A stretch of DNA of 64,000 bases from Benincasa hispida. Taxonomy: Eukaryota > Streptophyta > Magnoliopsida > Cucurbitales > Cucurbitaceae. The DNA lies in contig NC_052349.1 in NCBI RefSeq assembly GCF_009727055.1, positions 31,641,242 through 31,705,241 of the forward strand, written 5' to 3'. The position numbers and the translations under genes are program-made. Position 1 is the stretch's first letter, and every line of letters begins with the position of its first letter. The notes beneath the pieces were generated by a model that was not told the origin of the DNA, did no database searches, and saw only the letters and a list, made by a program, of their open reading frames with translations. Of the stretch, positions 33,506-44,334 are shown piece by piece.

Positions 33506-33922
33506 TGTTGAGCATTAAACTTAAATTGTCAGATTTTTTGGCAGTTTTTAACAGGCATTTGGAAGGTCAAACGATATCCAAATTAAATGTGTAATCTATG
33601 GATTTTGATGCCCCAGATGTGTACTTTCTGATGGTTCAAATCTCAAGTCATTTGGAATTTTTCAAGAAAAGTAATGGCAATTTGAGTAACAAAGGGTCAA
33701 GAATTACTACAACTTTTGAAATTTTGTCTTAATTATTGTAATTTCTTTAATTTGCTCTTATTAGTGATTTATTGAAGGAATTCAGGTAGACACTTTGTGA
33801 GACTATATATAGTGGTATTGTAATCTTTTCCAAGACAAGGTTGAGAAAGAAATCAATAGAAGATTGAGTATTAGTGTCTATACTTTATTCTTTCTCTCTT
33901 CAATAAAAAGTTCCACCACTCA
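33506..33922 (+). mobile_element. Small copia LTR (unit B, first copy)
   Basis: This is the counterpart of 12,661-13,070: it starts TGTTGAGCATTAAAC and ends CCACCACTCA (417 bp). The TATA-like CTATATATAG is near 33,801. It runs directly into the minus-strand copia relic. Confidence 0.8.
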
Positions 33923-33969
33923 AATAATTTTGTTTTTTTTCAATTTCTTGGTGTCCATTCTTTAAATCT

Positions 33970-35278
33970 GTCTAGTTTGGAGTACTGGGCCTTTAAATTT
34001 TTAGTGTTCTTAGCCGAGCTTTTGAACTTCCAACACCTTATTGTCTTCATGCCATCACTTATAAGGATCACGATAGGCTAAGACAAAAGATGAATCATGA
34101 ACTTTTTCATCACCAAAAGTTAGAGAATCATATTACTACAGTTTTTCTTCTAAGCTATCGAGGAAATGCGACTGACAAAAGTTCTGACATCTCCATCAAA
34201 TTCACAATCCTCATTAGACTCCTCTTCAAACAGAGTCAATATATAACATTTGTTCTGTCGTTTCAAGAAGGTCAGACATTTGGCTTAGAAGTGGCCAAAA
34301 CCTTCACACTCTTCGCATCTAACAAAATTCGCTTTAGCAAATAATCCACCTTTATCAGCATCCTTCTTTATCCTCTGAGCTTTTCTGAGAACCAAACCCT
34401 GAATGACCTCTTGACTTGGTATTCCGAGGAGGGAAAGAGCTTGGCCTTCTGTTAAATTTTTTTAACACATGAGATAATTGTTTAGACATGAGAGAAATTG
34501 CATCAACAAGATTTTCATCTGATTCTTCAACTTGATCTTGTTCTTTATCTTCTAAACAGATTGCAAGGCAATGCTACGACTCTTTTTATCAGGCTTTTCC
34601 TTTAAAGACATTTCAAATGTAAGAAGAGAACCAAAGAGATCATCAATTCTCATAGAAGAAATATCATGAGCTTCTTCAATCACAATCACTTTCATATTGG
34701 GAAGAGATCTTAGGATTTTTCTCACAAGTTTCTCCTTTGAGATTTTCTCTCCAAAAGCAAAGGATTCCTTTGCAAGTTCAAGCAATCTCACATTAAACTC
34801 AACTATGGTTTCATCTTTGTGCATCTTAAGATTTTCAAATTTTGTGGCTAACAACTAAAGTCTTAATATTTTAACTTTTGATGCCCCTTCATGAGCAACA
34901 ACAAGAACATTCCAAGCTTCCATTACAGAGGCACATATGTTTATCAGCCTAAAAATATTTTTGTCAACACTATTAAAAATGGCATTTAATACTCTAGAGT
35001 TTTTGTAGAGAGGCTTTATCCTCAGCCTTGGACCACTCCACTTCTGGTTTGAGTTCCTTTTCACCTTTTATATTAGTGATTTTAAGGTGGAACAAACCCA
35101 CTAGGACAAAATTTTAGGATCTTTTGTCAATGGACTTCTGAAAGGCTATCATCCTTGCCTTTCAATATGCATAGTTTGTTCCATCCAAGACCGGTGGATG
35201 TGAGGTAGAGCCACCTTCTTTGGTTTCTTTCGTGGAAATAAATCAGGATCACAACACCAGAGATAATAGTGACCCACC
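33970..35278 (-). pseudogene. Copia gag relic on minus strand (unit B)
   Basis: Counterpart of 13,150-14,416. Recognisable gag blocks are MEAWNVLVVAHEGASKVKIL (35,064-34,855) and KILRSLPNMKVIVIEEAHD with LLTFEMSLKEK (34,854-34,552). They are separated by a TAG replacing the glutamine codon of unit A. The zinc-knuckle and downstream stretch (34,540-33,970) is broken by frame shifts. The primer-binding site TGGTATCAGAGC (minus strand) lies at 35,280-35,291. Confidence 0.85.
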
Positions 35279-35293
35279 CGCTCTGATACCAAA

Positions 35294-38200
35294 TGAAAAT
35301 AATATTGAAGTACCTATCGCACAATAAAATGTGTTACAAATTTCATGACAATTCACAGAACAATTAATAAATAGAAATAGGAAAACAAAATAATACTAGA
35401 TATTGTTAACCCAGTTCGATGATTAACACCTATGTCTTGATGGCAGTGTGCCCATGGAAAGATAACTTCATTAATAAAAATGTAATGTAATTACGACATA
35501 TACTTTATCTATATTGATAACTCTAATATAGTGACCTCTATAGAGCTCAACCACTCAATGGTACACCTAGGCTCCCCTAGATGAGAGATTCCTCTCTTTT
35601 GATACTTAGGCTCCCCTTAAGTAATAATATCAGTGATGAATGTCTTAGGCTCTCCCTAAGAAACAGACTTCCTCTCGGCAAGACTTGAGTTCCCCTCAAG
35701 ATGTGAGACTACATCTCAATTGCATGTTATCTTTTCCATTCAAGTAAAAAACACTTCACTTGATTAGCTTAGGATCCCGCTAAGCTTGAGGGTCTTTTCT
35801 CAAGTAGTATAATGATGAAGCACACAGCCGTCTTGGAGTATATCTCCAACCTCACAGCATCACAATCTTCAATGGCTTCAAAGATTTATAGAATAAACAC
35901 TTATGACGAAAGAAACTTCACAAGACAAACAGCTCTTAAATTCTTTTTTTCAAAATGGCCAACCTTCTAACAAAAACCAAGTGTCTTGATATACATGTAG
36001 CGGATGCAAAGAAGACCAACCTTAAATTTCAAAATTACTTGCACACGGAGAAGGAAAGATCTGCAAGTATACTACAGATATAGAATAATCCACGTAAGGA
36101 AGTATTTTGCAGAGACAACATGTAACACCCCACATTTTTTTTTAGTAATAATGTAATTTCAGTGATTTTTATTATTGAAGGGCATTTTTGAAATTTTGGA
36201 CTTCAAATGTAATTGTGGGAATTTAATTGTTGACGTGAAATTATTCAATTTGAAAAGTAATGATAGGAATTAATTTCATTTTGAGAAGAAAAGGAATTTA
36301 ATAGTATAAAGTAGAATAAGGAAAAGAATAAAATATAGTTTATTTTTATTTCCTTTTTAATTTTTTTTTATTATTATTATTTTTATAAACCTCTCAATTT
36401 TTTTTCCTTTTCTTTCCCTGCTCGTCGCCGACCTCGCCAGCCGCCCATCCTCCTCAGCCCGACTAGATCGTCACCGCCCAGCCAGTAGCAAGTCTCATAG
36501 CCGCTCGCCGCCGATCGACACCGAGCCGGCCCCGACCAACGTTGCCCACGAGCCAACTAGCGCCGCTCCTCTGTGCGTCACCCACGAGCCGACCAGCGCC
36601 GCCGCAGCAAGTCGTCCCTTTTGGCCAGACACTTCTGCACCCGAGCCGCCAACGCCAGCGCCGCTCCTCTCCTTCAATCGACCAGATATGCACCGGATTC
36701 CTCCTGTCGTCGCTGTCGTTGCTTGTGCCGTCATCATATTTATCAATTTGGGTAAGATTTCTGCTGTTTGGGGTTGTTTTTAGTTGATTCTTAACTGCCA
36801 ATTTACTTTTGTCACCAATCGATTGAGGCCTTTATGTTTTAGCTTTGGATTCATGTTCTTGAAAGTATTAAGGTGCTGTTAGGTGAAGTTGGAATTGTTT
36901 TAGCAGATTTGGTGCACCTCATATCACACCTTGAGTGAGTTTACCCAGATTTTTGGCAGTACTTGGAGTATGTGTGATTAGGCCTTGGTTTTAATTTTAA
37001 AACTTGGTGGTGTTCTTATGTCAGGGTCTTACTTGGAGTTACTGGTTTCGTTGGTTGTCTGATATTATCATTTCCGATTTAGGTAAAGTTAAATTGAAGA
37101 TCTTTAAATAATTTGGTTAATTTGATTAGACCCAAAGATGAGTTTAAAACTTTGGATTTGTTATTTTTGGACAAGGGGTGCTGAATTAATATTTGTAATG
37201 ATTGTTATAGGGTGGATTCAAAGCCTTCCAGGAGTTGTAAGAGGGTTAATTACTTGGATTAATTTGTGACCAAATTTGAGGTAAGTAATCTACTCTTGGA
37301 ACTACCCATGGGCTAGGCACTAGATGTAGTTAGTATGATAGATGAATATTATGACAAAACAATGGCATGATAGACTGATAGTTTAGTATCAACGATGTAT
37401 GTTCTTGATTGAGGATCTGAAAATTTTATTTGCGCACGTAGATACATGAATGCTAGCATGAGATGATATTGATTCCATGAGGTTGTATTTGATTTAAGGA
37501 TATTAAGGCATGTATGTATGTTGTAGAGCCATGATGTTGAGGCATATATGTACGTCATAGAACCATATTATGATAATTATGATGTTGAGACTATGATAGT
37601 GATTTTACTAATTAGTTGATGCCCACTAGATATTGTGTTTCCTTCGGGATTCACTAGATTGTGTTTCCTTTGGGATTCACTAGATATTGTGTTTTCTTCA
37701 GAATTCATCAGAGGTAGTGGACATACTTAATTACAGTAGGATAGAAACTAGTTTTGCATGTATGTATGTATCCCATGAGGACTAGGGCAGTCTATATGTT
37801 CCACCAGAGGTAGGCATCTAGAGGACATAGATGTCTAACCTGACACAGTAGTGGGGTTACTTACTGAGTATTTTATATTCATTCTTTCTCATATTGTTGT
37901 TTCAGGTAAAGGTAGAGATGCACCGACGATGGAAAAGAAAAATTCGTGATCGAGCCACTGGGGCTAGTTTTATGCTTCCGCTCATGAGATTTAGATTTCC
38001 TTTCATGTTTTGCTTAACTTTCAATTTTGATATTTGAAACCTACTATTAAGAATTCTTTTCAGACTTATTTATTAACATTTATGATTTATGGGTACCCTA
38101 TTATTGTTTTTAATATTTGCATTTAATAAAGGACTTTTGAACTTACCTTATTTATTTAGCATTTATTTCACCATAAAAGAGTGTTGTTTTAAGTTCCATG

Positions 38201-38345
38201 CATGCATGTATTTAGTAACGGCCTAACTTAAGTCCTAGGGGGTCGGGTCGTTACACAACATTTTCATATGACAACCTTAAGCCACAAGATCAAATACAGA
38301 GACATTCTAAAAGACATCAACAGACATAAATAAATATTACCAACA
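35294..38345 (-). mobile_element. Copia LTR, minus strand, split by a solo LTR (unit B)
   Basis: Counterpart of 14,431-15,343. The LTR pieces are 35,294-36,120 and 38,261-38,345, together 912 bp. The minus-strand start is TGTTGGTAATATTTATT (ending at 38,345), which shows the true LTR edge that is mutated in unit A. The 2.1 kb between the pieces is a different solo LTR. Confidence 0.8.
36121..38255 (+). mobile_element. Solo LTR with TGTAAC...GTTACA ends
   Basis: 2,135 bp bounded by TGTAACACCCC and GGTCGTTACA, flanked by the perfect 5-bp duplication CAACA (36,116-36,120 and 38,256-38,260). The ends resemble chromovirus-type Ty3 LTRs, which is an inference from memory. It contains a GC-rich stretch (36,418-36,720) that produces spurious alanine/arginine-rich open frames. 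It also has three tandem copies of a ~27-bp unit at 37,625-37,706 (core ACTAGATATTGTGTTTCC). Unit A has an empty site at about 15,260, so the insertion followed the duplication. Confidence 0.9.
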
Positions 38346-38470
38346 CACAAAGTGTAACACCATTTCATCTGGATTTATAATTGTCTTCTGGGGAATCTTT
38401 GGTAGTCTTCTACTCTTTAAGAAATGGAGACATACATACTTCAAGTTTCTAAGAAATATAATCGAATTAA
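38346..38470 (+). pseudogene. RLP 3' end fragment (unit B)
   Basis: Encodes SGFIIVFWGIFGSLLLFKKW and RHTYFKFLRNIIE, the membrane anchor and tail of an RLP. Counterpart of 15,344-15,476. Confidence 0.85.
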
Positions 38471-38514
38471 AACTAGGTATTTTATTTCTTAATTTATCAC
38501 ATAAGAAGGCTATG

Positions 38515-38826
38515 CTAAGGAAGTGATCAAGATGTTCAAGATAAATTATTCTAATCCCGTCAACACACTAGTGGAATGGGGAATCCAACTATTACGTTGT
38601 GAAGGAAGGAGAAAGGGTAGACCTAACACTCTTTAAAAGCTTGGTTGGAAGTTTGCAGTATTTAACATGCACAAGGCTTGACATTCTTTATGCAGTTGGA
38701 GTTTTCAGTCGCTTGATGGAGAAACCAATGACCACACACTCGAAGGCAGCAAGGAGAATTCTTCGATACATCAAAGGTACGACAAACTACGGTCTTTACT
38801 ATTTTGTTTATGATACTTATAAGCTC
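38515..38826 (+). pseudogene. Copia reverse-transcriptase tail (unit B)
   Basis: ERVDLTLFKSLVGSLQYLTC and KAARRILRYIKGT are followed by YGLYYFVYDTYKLL, after which the sequence jumps straight into RLP sequence. The RNase H part and the LTR still present in unit A (15,845-16,751) are deleted here. The result is an artificial open frame (38,599-39,030) joining copia and LRR residues. Confidence 0.87.
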
Positions 38827-39090
38827 TTGTTAGTGAAATACTTCAAAAGAATATGCTTTATCAATTTTGAGTTAAACAAATTTGTGGTGGAAATTCTCGC
38901 CTTTCTTTTCCAATCTACTTCACTTCATCTTTCAAATAATAATTTGTCTGACAAAACTGGCTTATGTGAATTCATCAACTCTCTTTTGTTAGCATTGAAT
39001 CTCTCTAACAACCAACTATTATATTTATGAAAGCATTCCAACTTGTATCAATAACTTCAATGTCTTGACACAAACATCATACCCAATTGA
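38827..39090 (+). pseudogene. RLP internal LRR fragment (unit B)
   Basis: LVKYFKRICFINFELNKFVV, LHLSNNNLSDKTGLCEF and LALNLSNNQLLYL match the middle of the full RLP. Counterpart of 16,731-17,010. Confidence 0.8.
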
Positions 39091-39132
39091 CCCAATTCTC
39101 ATAATAAATAAACAAATAATAATAATAAAAAT

Positions 39133-39720
39133 GTATTTGAAGTATCAAATGAGGTGTGAGAGTCTTCTCTCTGAGTTTTCTAACCCTAACCCATAACATA
39201 AGTTAATATAGATGGCGACCTCTAAAATAAGAGTTTGAAGTATAACTTATACAAAGTCTTCCATTTTTGTTTCATTACCGGAGTCTTCAAATATATTGAC
39301 CAGTTGTGATAAAATGAAAGGACTAAGAATTAAGATTATAGTTTTTCTTCTTCAGTCATTTCCAATCAAATTAAAAGACATCACATTACTGAAATTTAAG
39401 TCACATTGAACCATTTAAAATTTCTATGAAAATATGTTAGAATCTTGATTCTCAATTTAAAGCTTTCAAGTAGCACAATATATATGTTAGAAAAAAAAAA
39501 TGAAACAATGTGAACAAAACTTTTTGCTTGTTTAGGCAAAATTGTTCCTTCTTTGTTTTTTTGTTGAGATATTTAGGCCTTAATTTATGGATTATGTATA
39601 TATTTAGGCTATAATTAGGAAATTTGATTATTATCCTATCTATAAATTCTCTATGTAAATCTCAAGTTAAGATAGAAAATATTCATTCAAATATTATTTC
39701 CATATTTTAACAAGGGGACA
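39133..39720 (+). repeat. RLP upstream repeat, copy 1
   Basis: The block runs from GTATTTGAAGTATCAAATG to AATATTATTTCCATATTTTAAC. It is repeated at 40,548-41,130 and, more diverged, at 43,225-43,800, and it matches unit A from 17,052. It includes the AACCCTAACCCATAACATA stretch. No gene in it. Confidence 0.75.
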
Positions 39721-40547
39721 ATCTGATGATTAACTTTATGTCTGAATTTTTTTTTTAAAATAATGTTATTTTAATATTTATTGACAAAAATAGGATTAGT
39801 TTGAAACTATTGACAAAAATAATGATCAATTGTAGTATGAAATTCAAATTTTCAAAGACCTATAGTAAAATAAAAATTAAACCAAATTTCTAGGAACGAA
39901 TTAAGGTTAAATTTTTTTTTTCACATTTTCCCCTAACTTTTGTCTTCTTCTTTTATTTTTTTAGTGTTTTTTTATATTTTCAAAGAATTTTTTACTATGA
40001 AATTCAAATTGTTAAAAGGTCTACAGTAAAATAAAAATTAAATCACATTTCTAGTCACGAATTATTTCAAAATCTTTTTTTTTCCACATTTTCCCCCAAC
40101 TTCTATCTTTTTCTTTTATTTTTTTAGTTTTTTTTAAATAAAATTGAATCAAATTTTTAGTCACGAATTAAGGTTAAATCTATTTTTTTTTCACATTTTC
40201 CCCAACTTCTGTCTTCCTTTATTTTTTTTAGTGTTTTTTGTATTTTTGGAGAATTTTTCACTCTAAATTTGAAATTTTTAAAGGCCTATGGTAAAATAAA
40301 AATTGAAATCAAATTTCTAATCAAGAATGAAGGATAAATCTATTTTTTTCACATAGATTTGTTTTACCTAAGATAAAAATTGTGTACCGAATACACGATT
40401 TTGTTACCCTATTTTTGTCAATATTTTTTCCCTCCACCGTACTTTTGTAATTTCTTTCCTAAATACCATATTTTTGTTATTACTTTTAAAAAATACACTA
40501 TTCTTGAACTTACCACTATTTTTGTAATTTCTTTCCTAAATACCCTA
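39721..40547. other. AT-rich spacer with internal repeats
   Basis: There are several diverged copies of a unit containing CACATTTTCCCCAACTT and AAATTTCTAGTCACGAATTA. No coding sequence is supported. Confidence 0.5.
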
Positions 40548-41130
40548 TTCTTGAAGTATCAAATGAGGTATGAGAGTCTTCTCTCTGAGTTTTCTAATCC
40601 TAACCCATAACATAAGTTAATTTAGATGGTGACCTCTAAAATGAGAGTTTGAAGTATAACTTATACAAAGTCTTCCATTTTTGTTTCATTAAAGGAGTCT
40701 TCAAAGATATTGACCACTTGTGATAAAATGAAAGGACTAAGAATTAAGATTATAGTTTTTCTTCTTTAGTCATTTCCAATCAAATTAAAAGACATCACAT
40801 TACGTGAAATTTAAATCATATTGAACCATTTAAAATTTCTATGAAAATATGTTAGAATCTTGATTCTCAATTTAAAGCTTTCAAGTAGCATAATATATAT
40901 GTAAGAAAAAAAAAATGAAACAATGTGAACAAAACTTTTTGCTTGTTCAGGCAAAATGTTCCTTCATTGTTTTTTTGTTGAGATATTTAGACCTCAATTT
41001 ATGTATTATGTATATATTTAGGCTATAGTTAGAAAATTTGGATATTGTCTTATCTATAATTTTCTATGTAAATCTCAAATTAAGATAGAAAATATTCATT
41101 CAAATATTATTTCCACATTTTAACAAGGAG
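40548..41130 (+). repeat. RLP upstream repeat, copy 2
   Basis: Direct repeat of 39,133-39,720, starting at TTCTTGAAGTATCAAATGAG, with few substitutions. It suggests that a former RLP promoter region was duplicated in tandem with loss of the gene body. Confidence 0.75.
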
Positions 41131-42989
41131 AGAATCTAATGATCAATTGTATGTATGCTTTATGTTTTCCATGTTTATTTTTATTTAAAAGAAAGGATAG
41201 ACATGTTGGGATGGAAGTCATTTTTATGTAATGATTTCTTTTTCCTTTTTTATTTTTAAAAAATATTATTTTGATTAATTGCTTCTATTTCAACATACTT
41301 AAATAAATTAAAATTTAGTGCAAAATCTCGATGGTATAAGCTACTATATTTTTCAGAATGAGTATATCGTGTATTTAAAATAATTTTGAAGTAAATTTTG
41401 AAATTTAAAATTAATAGCGATAAAAAAAATAGGGAAACTTAATTTACTATAATTATTTTAACACTAAATACATCAAATGAGTAATTAATAAAAAAAAATT
41501 AAGGTTAAAAGTGTGAATTTAAAATCCAATGACTAAATTCAAACCAAATTCTGAACTTAAAAGATAAGGCCATGTTCGGTAATTATTTGATTTTTTGTTT
41601 TTAATTTTTGAAAGTTAAGCCTACAAACATCCTTTCTACTTTTAGTTTTCTTGTTTTGTTATCCACTCTATAGGAATGTTTTTAAAACCAAGCTAAATTT
41701 TTTAAAACTAAAATGGTAGTTTTTAGAAACTTGTTTTTGTTTTTAGATTTTGGTTAATAATTCAACTCTCTTACTTAAGAAAGATATTCATCATTGTATC
41801 AAAATGAAATAATATCAGCTTAATCTTCAAAAATCAAAAACAAAAAACAAAAAACAAAATAGTTATCAAAAAGGGTCATTGGTAATATTTTGAAATCAAG
41901 AGATCAAATAGAAACTAAACCCAAAACCTATAACCAAATAGGTATCTTTCCCAATAATTTTTTCTTTTTTTCTTTTTGAAAAAAATCATAAAATTGACCT
42001 ACTTCATCAACAATATTTTACATGTTCTAAACTTTAGTTATATTTCATAATTAAATTTTTAATTTTTTTTTTTTGGATAATTTTAACCTTGTAGTTCTTT
42101 CTCCAAATGTCTTCATTAATTTGTAATTAAAATATTAAAAACAATTCAAAACGTTTTTAGTAATAATTATTTGAAAATTTTTCTTTAAATAATTGATTTC
42201 ATTATATATTATCATTAATTGTATATCTTCATTTAATGATTTTTTATTAACGGTATATATCCCTTACTTTTAGGATAATGTTTGCACTCTCATATTAAAT
42301 TTTTATATTATTTTATAATGAAAATATTTTTTAAAATTCAAACTGAATTTAGTATTTATTAAATTCGGTTTATATTACATTAATAATCTCCTTGATTTTA
42401 TGAGTTTTTTCTTTTGAAGAATAATTTTCCAATTAATGACAATAGTCAAACAAAAAATCTCTAACAAAATAAAAAAGGCAATTTTGAAATTTGTAAAAAG
42501 TTAAAACGTGTTTGCTATAATTGAAATGCTTTTTTTTTCTATTTTTACAAATATTTTCATCGAATTTACAACACAATACAAAACCCCTAAAAATTATGAC
42601 CTTTGCAAAAAGAAATATATTTATTAATAATAAAATAATAGGTAAAATTATAAAAATGATAAATGTGAACGTGGAATAAAAATTAAACCATTTTTCTGTT
42701 TGGATTATCATTTTTGTAAATTTACGACTTCTCTTCAAGCTAAGTGGCTCCCTGAATAATTAGCACAACATTTAGAAAATATTCAATTTTAGCCCCCTCT
42801 CTTTAACACGATATATGTTAGATCATACCTTCAACTTCTATAATAAAAATTAAAAAGTGCATGTCAATTATTTAGTTAAGCTCATTTTGGTAGGATCTGT
42901 TAAATAATTTGTTTCTTCCTTTCTCATCTTCTTCTCTTGTCTCCTATCTTTTTCTTTCGCTCTTAAAGGAAAATTATTTCAAATGGTAA
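41131..42989. other. AT-rich DNA upstream of the RLP
   Basis: No coding sequence. It holds a reverse-oriented copy of the 288-bp MITE family at about 41,572-41,880, beginning CATGTTCGGTAATTATTTG and ending TAGTTATCAAAAAGGGTC. Confidence 0.55.
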
Positions 42990-43160
42990 AATTGTTAAAA
43001 ATATTTACAACATATGATAAAATTTTAGAACTATCAATGATAGACGTTGATAAATATTGATAAACTTCTATCAGTGTTTATCAATGTCACTAATAGACAC
43101 GGATAGAATATCATTGATAATTCTAAAATTTTGTTATATTTTATAAATATTTTAGTTCAT
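42990..43160. mobile_element. Foldback element
   Basis: The left arm (about 42,994-43,045, GTTAAAAATATTTACAACAT then GATAAAATTTTAGAACTATC) is the inverted, imperfect copy of the right arm (about 43,101-43,158). Between the arms are short TATCAATGATAG-type inverted repeats. No coding sequence. Probably a MITE. Confidence 0.65.
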
Positions 43161-43224
43161 TACTCTATATTTAAAATCAGTTCGCTCCTAGATAATAAAT
43201 AAATAAATAAAAGGTACATTTAAA

Positions 43225-43800
43225 ATATCAAACGGTTGTGATGATTTTCTCCGAGTTTTCTAACCCCAACCCGTACATTAAGCTATTTGGGATATATTCA
43301 TTGGATAAAAATAATCTATATTCCTAAAGATAATAAAATAAGTTTCAACCAATTATTTTGCATGTAAAAACTAAAAAAAGATTAAATAAATTTGTATCAC
43401 TTTTTCTATCCTAATGAAGGTTAAATTTGTTATAGCAAAAGAGAGTCTAATTCAAATGACACGTGTTAGTAATTAAGAGATTTGTGGTTAGCCAATATAA
43501 AAAATTGACCCCTTTCTATTATCATGTAATTGGGTGGAGTGGGTCTCACTGGTTAAATATACATGTCTCTTAGGTTAATTTAGATGCCGACCTCTAAAAT
43601 ATTGAGTTAAGTTATAATTTATGCAAGTCTTCCGTGTAAAAAGTCTTCCACTAAAGGATTCTTCAAAGATATGCATCACTTTTGATAGACTAAAAATTAA
43701 AATATTCAAAGTCTTTACTCTTCAATTGCAATATAGTAATTCTCAATCAAATTAAAAGACATCACATCACGAGAAATCTAAGTCAAATGAACCATTTGAA
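43225..43800 (+). repeat. RLP upstream repeat, copy 3 (diverged)
   Basis: This matches the two upstream repeats in pieces: ATATCAAACG, CCGAGTTTTCTAACCCCAAC, TTAATTTAGATGCCGACCTC and AATTAAAAGACATCACATCA. About 260 bp of other sequence is inserted near 43,290-43,570. It is the copy nearest to the RLP gene. Confidence 0.6.
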
Positions 43801-44271
43801 ATTTCTACTAATATATTAACATTAATTGATATGCATATTTAAAATAATTATGAAGTGAAAATTTAATTTTAAATTTAATAGTGATGAAAACTAGTGAAAA
43901 TTAATTAATTACAATTCTTTTCAATTAATTAATAGTTAGACATTAACATTAAAGACGAAAAATAAGTAATTAGCAAAAATCGAAGTTAAAAGTGTGAATT
44001 TTGAAACTTAGGGACAAAATTGAAACAAAACTCAACATTGAGGGGTAAAAGTGTAATAGTATGGTACTTAGGTTCTAAATTGAAACCAAATTCAAAATTT
44101 AAAGACTAAATGTGTAACACGTCTTGAAACCTAAGAACCAAATGAAAACAAAAATTAAAATCAGGGATCAAATGAAAAGAAGAATCAAAATCAAGGACCA
44201 AAAAGGTACTTTATCCTAATAAACTTTTTTTTATAAAAATCTCATATTTTATATGCAACCTCTAAATTTTA

Positions 44272-44280
44272 CTATAAATT
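44272..44280 (+). promoter_or_regulatory. Candidate TATA box of the RLP gene
   Basis: CTATAAATT lies 55 bp before the ATG at 44,335, a plausible distance for a short leader. Unit A keeps TATAAATTGA, but about 40 bp between it and the ATG are missing there. Confidence 0.45.
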
Positions 44281-44334
44281 GACAAGTTTGGGGAACATAC
44301 TTTAGCAATTAATAGTCTTCACCCACAGCATGCA

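Noticed and set aside
36463..36801. GC-rich overlapping open frames on both strands with Ala/Arg/Gly-rich products
   Set aside because: They lie wholly inside the TGTAAC-type solo LTR. Both strands and several frames are open because the stretch is GC-rich, and no domain is recognisable.
38599..39030. A 143-codon novel copia-LRR fusion gene
   Set aside because: The comparison with unit A shows a simple deletion join between two relics. There is no promoter or start that predates it.
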